This document shows, in pieces, positions 5,073 to 6,121 of a stretch of DNA of 6,121 nt; position 1 is the first letter of the stretch, and each line of letters opens with the position of its first letter. The translations under genes and the position numbers were made by a program. Under the pieces are notes generated by a model. That model saw only the letters and a program-made list of their open reading frames with translations. It made no database searches and was not told where the DNA came from. The stretch is from an uncultured Acidobacteriaceae bacterium (GTDB lineage Bacteria; Acidobacteriota; Terriglobia; Terriglobales; Acidobacteriaceae). The stretch covers positions 1-6,121 of the forward strand of contig CAIMNN010000034.1 of assembly GCA_903842845.1 (NCBI GenBank). Reading direction: 5' to 3'.

Positions 5073-6121
5073 CTAGGTGGCTGCTTCAAGAAGAAACTCG
5101 GCGAAGACCTCGTTGGAAAGCAGGCGCCCGCGCGATGTGAGCTGAAGGATGCCGTCTGTAATTGTTAGTAGGCCATCGTTAACCAGTGGTTCAGTGACGG
5201 CGAGAAGCCGGGTTAGTTCGGCGGGGTCGTAGATGGAGTTGAGCTTTTCAGTTTCAATACCGTGATTCATGCGCAGCCCCAGAAAAAATACCTCTTCAAG
5301 CTCTTCGCGCGGTGTGAGCGTTTGCTGCTCCACATCTCCGGAATGGTCGAGGTATGTGGTCAGGTCGCTCGTCTCGGTCCAACGCAACGCCGTCCGTTCG
5401 TTGTCTTCATCAGCGGCGTAGAGAAAAGAGGATGCGTCGAGCCCGAGGCCGAGATATGGCCTGCGCTCCCAATAACGTGTGTTGTGGAGTGATTCCTGAC
5501 CAGTCCGCGCAAAGTTCGATATTTCGTATTGATGTAGCCCGGCTGCGGCGAGAAATTCAATGCCGGTCTCATACATATGGATGATGACTTCTTCACGAGG
5601 GACGAGCCCGGCGCGATAACGCGTGCCGCCGGAGAGCAGTTCCCTGCCAAGGCGCGAATCCTCGTCGACCTCCAACATATAGATACTGGCGTGTGCAGGC
5701 GCTGCTTCGGTCAACGCTTCCAACGATTGCTGCCAGCTTGCAAACGTCTGACCGGCAAGCCCTGCGATGAGGTCGAGATTGATATTGGTTATGCCAGCAG
5801 CGCGCAGCCGCTCCAGATCAGCAAACACAATCTTGCGCGTATGCAATCGGCCAGCCTGCGCAGCCTCAGCATCATCAAACGATTGCACGCCGAGACTGAC
5901 GCGGTTGACTCCGATTTGAGCCATCGCGGCAAGTGTGTCGTCGGCCAACTGCCCCGGAGCGCATTCGACCGTTATCTCCGCATCTGCTGTAACGGCAAAC
6001 TCATTGCGAATCGCCGCAAAAAGTTTTGTTAATAATTCCGGCGACAGAACAGACGGCGTGCCCCCGCCGAGATAAATAGTGTCCACCGCACGCGGAAGGA
6101 CTAACCCTTGTGCTGCGGCGG
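5073..6121 (-). CDS. hemW: HemW, radical SAM family heme chaperone (partial, N-terminus beyond right edge)
   Basis: HemW binds heme and passes it to target proteins; it was long misannotated as oxygen-independent coproporphyrinogen III oxidase. The window holds 348 residues. The frame stays open to the right edge, and comparison with E. coli HemW suggests roughly 50 residues are missing, including the CxxxCxxC iron-sulfur motif. Visible landmarks are IYLGGGTPS (SAM-binding glycine motif, 6051-6068), VNRVSLGVQSF, INLDLIAGL, and HQYEISNFA. HNTRYW (5469-5486) matches the HNxxYW motif; its His is reported to bind heme, and the motif separates HemW from HemN. The C-terminal end GRLLSNEVFAEFL is typical of HemW. 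An internal GTG at 6086 is not the real start, because conserved sequence and open frame continue upstream of it. The peptidase gene follows 88 bp downstream on the same strand, with no obvious functional link. Confidence 0.94.
   Translation of the reverse strand, partial: AAAQGLVLPRAVDTIYLGGGTPSVLSPELLTKLFAAIRNEFAVTADAEITVECAPGQLADDTLAAMAQIGVNRVSLGVQSFDDAEAAQAGRLHTRKIVFADLERLRAAGITNINLDLIAGLAGQTFASWQQSLEALTEAAPAHASIYMLEVDEDSRLGRELLSGGTRYRAGLVPREEVIIHMYETGIEFLAAAGLHQYEISNFARTGQESLHNTRYWERRPYLGLGLDASSFLYAADEDNERTALRWTETSDLTTYLDHSGDVEQQTLTPREELEEVFFLGLRMNHGIETEKLNSIYDPAELTRLLAVTEPLVNDGLLTITDGILQLTSRGRLLSNEVFAEFLLEAAT

Noticed and set aside
5577..6032. A 151-codon plus-strand reading frame opposite hemW
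   Set aside because: It is antisense to conserved HemW motifs, resembles no family I know, and is best explained as a shadow of the real gene.
6084..6086. GTG at 6086 as the start of HemW
   Set aside because: The frame stays open to the window edge and the protein would lack the radical SAM cysteine motif, so this is an internal codon.

Overview
The window looks like chromosomal DNA from a moderately GC-rich Gram-negative bacterium, most likely an acidobacterium of the Terriglobales (subdivision 1) type. That placement is inference from protein style: a Tat-exported superoxide dismutase, a large secreted peptidase-plus-TPR protein, and a C-terminal module I associate with acidobacterial TPR proteins. 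Nothing in the sequence fixes the taxonomy. I see no mobile element, CRISPR array, tRNA or rRNA.

Layout: (1) positions 1-530, minus strand, the N-terminal three quarters or less of a Tat-exported Mn/Fe superoxide dismutase that runs off the left edge. (2) 531-649, a short divergent promoter region. (3) 650-1081, plus strand, a PaaI-type hotdog thioesterase. (4) 1082-1312, an unusually AT-rich gap (about 32% GC over 1081-1260 by hand count) holding several small palindromes. (5) 1313-3121, plus strand, a secreted protein with a peptidase-like domain, TPR repeats and a C-terminal cysteine module. (6) 3131-4984, minus strand, its full-length paralogue, convergent and only 9 bp away. (7) 4985-5072, a spacer with a 20-bp dyad. 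(8) 5073-6121, minus strand, the heme chaperone HemW, which runs off the right edge.

The main point of interest is the convergent paralogue pair. Both proteins have the same order of parts: signal peptide, peptidase_MA-like domain, TPR region, flexible linker, and an 88-residue C-terminal module with two cysteines at identical spacing. The minus-strand copy keeps a gluzincin zinc site (HEYTH followed by NEG). In the plus-strand copy all four key residues are replaced (H to Q, E to A, H to N, E to F) while the surrounding fold pattern is kept. This suggests an exported metallopeptidase beside its own catalytically dead pseudoenzyme, a plausible enzyme/regulator or enzyme/adaptor pair. The outer genes look like ordinary housekeeping or stress functions (superoxide detoxification, acyl-CoA thioester hydrolysis, heme trafficking) and give no direct clue to the pair's substrate.
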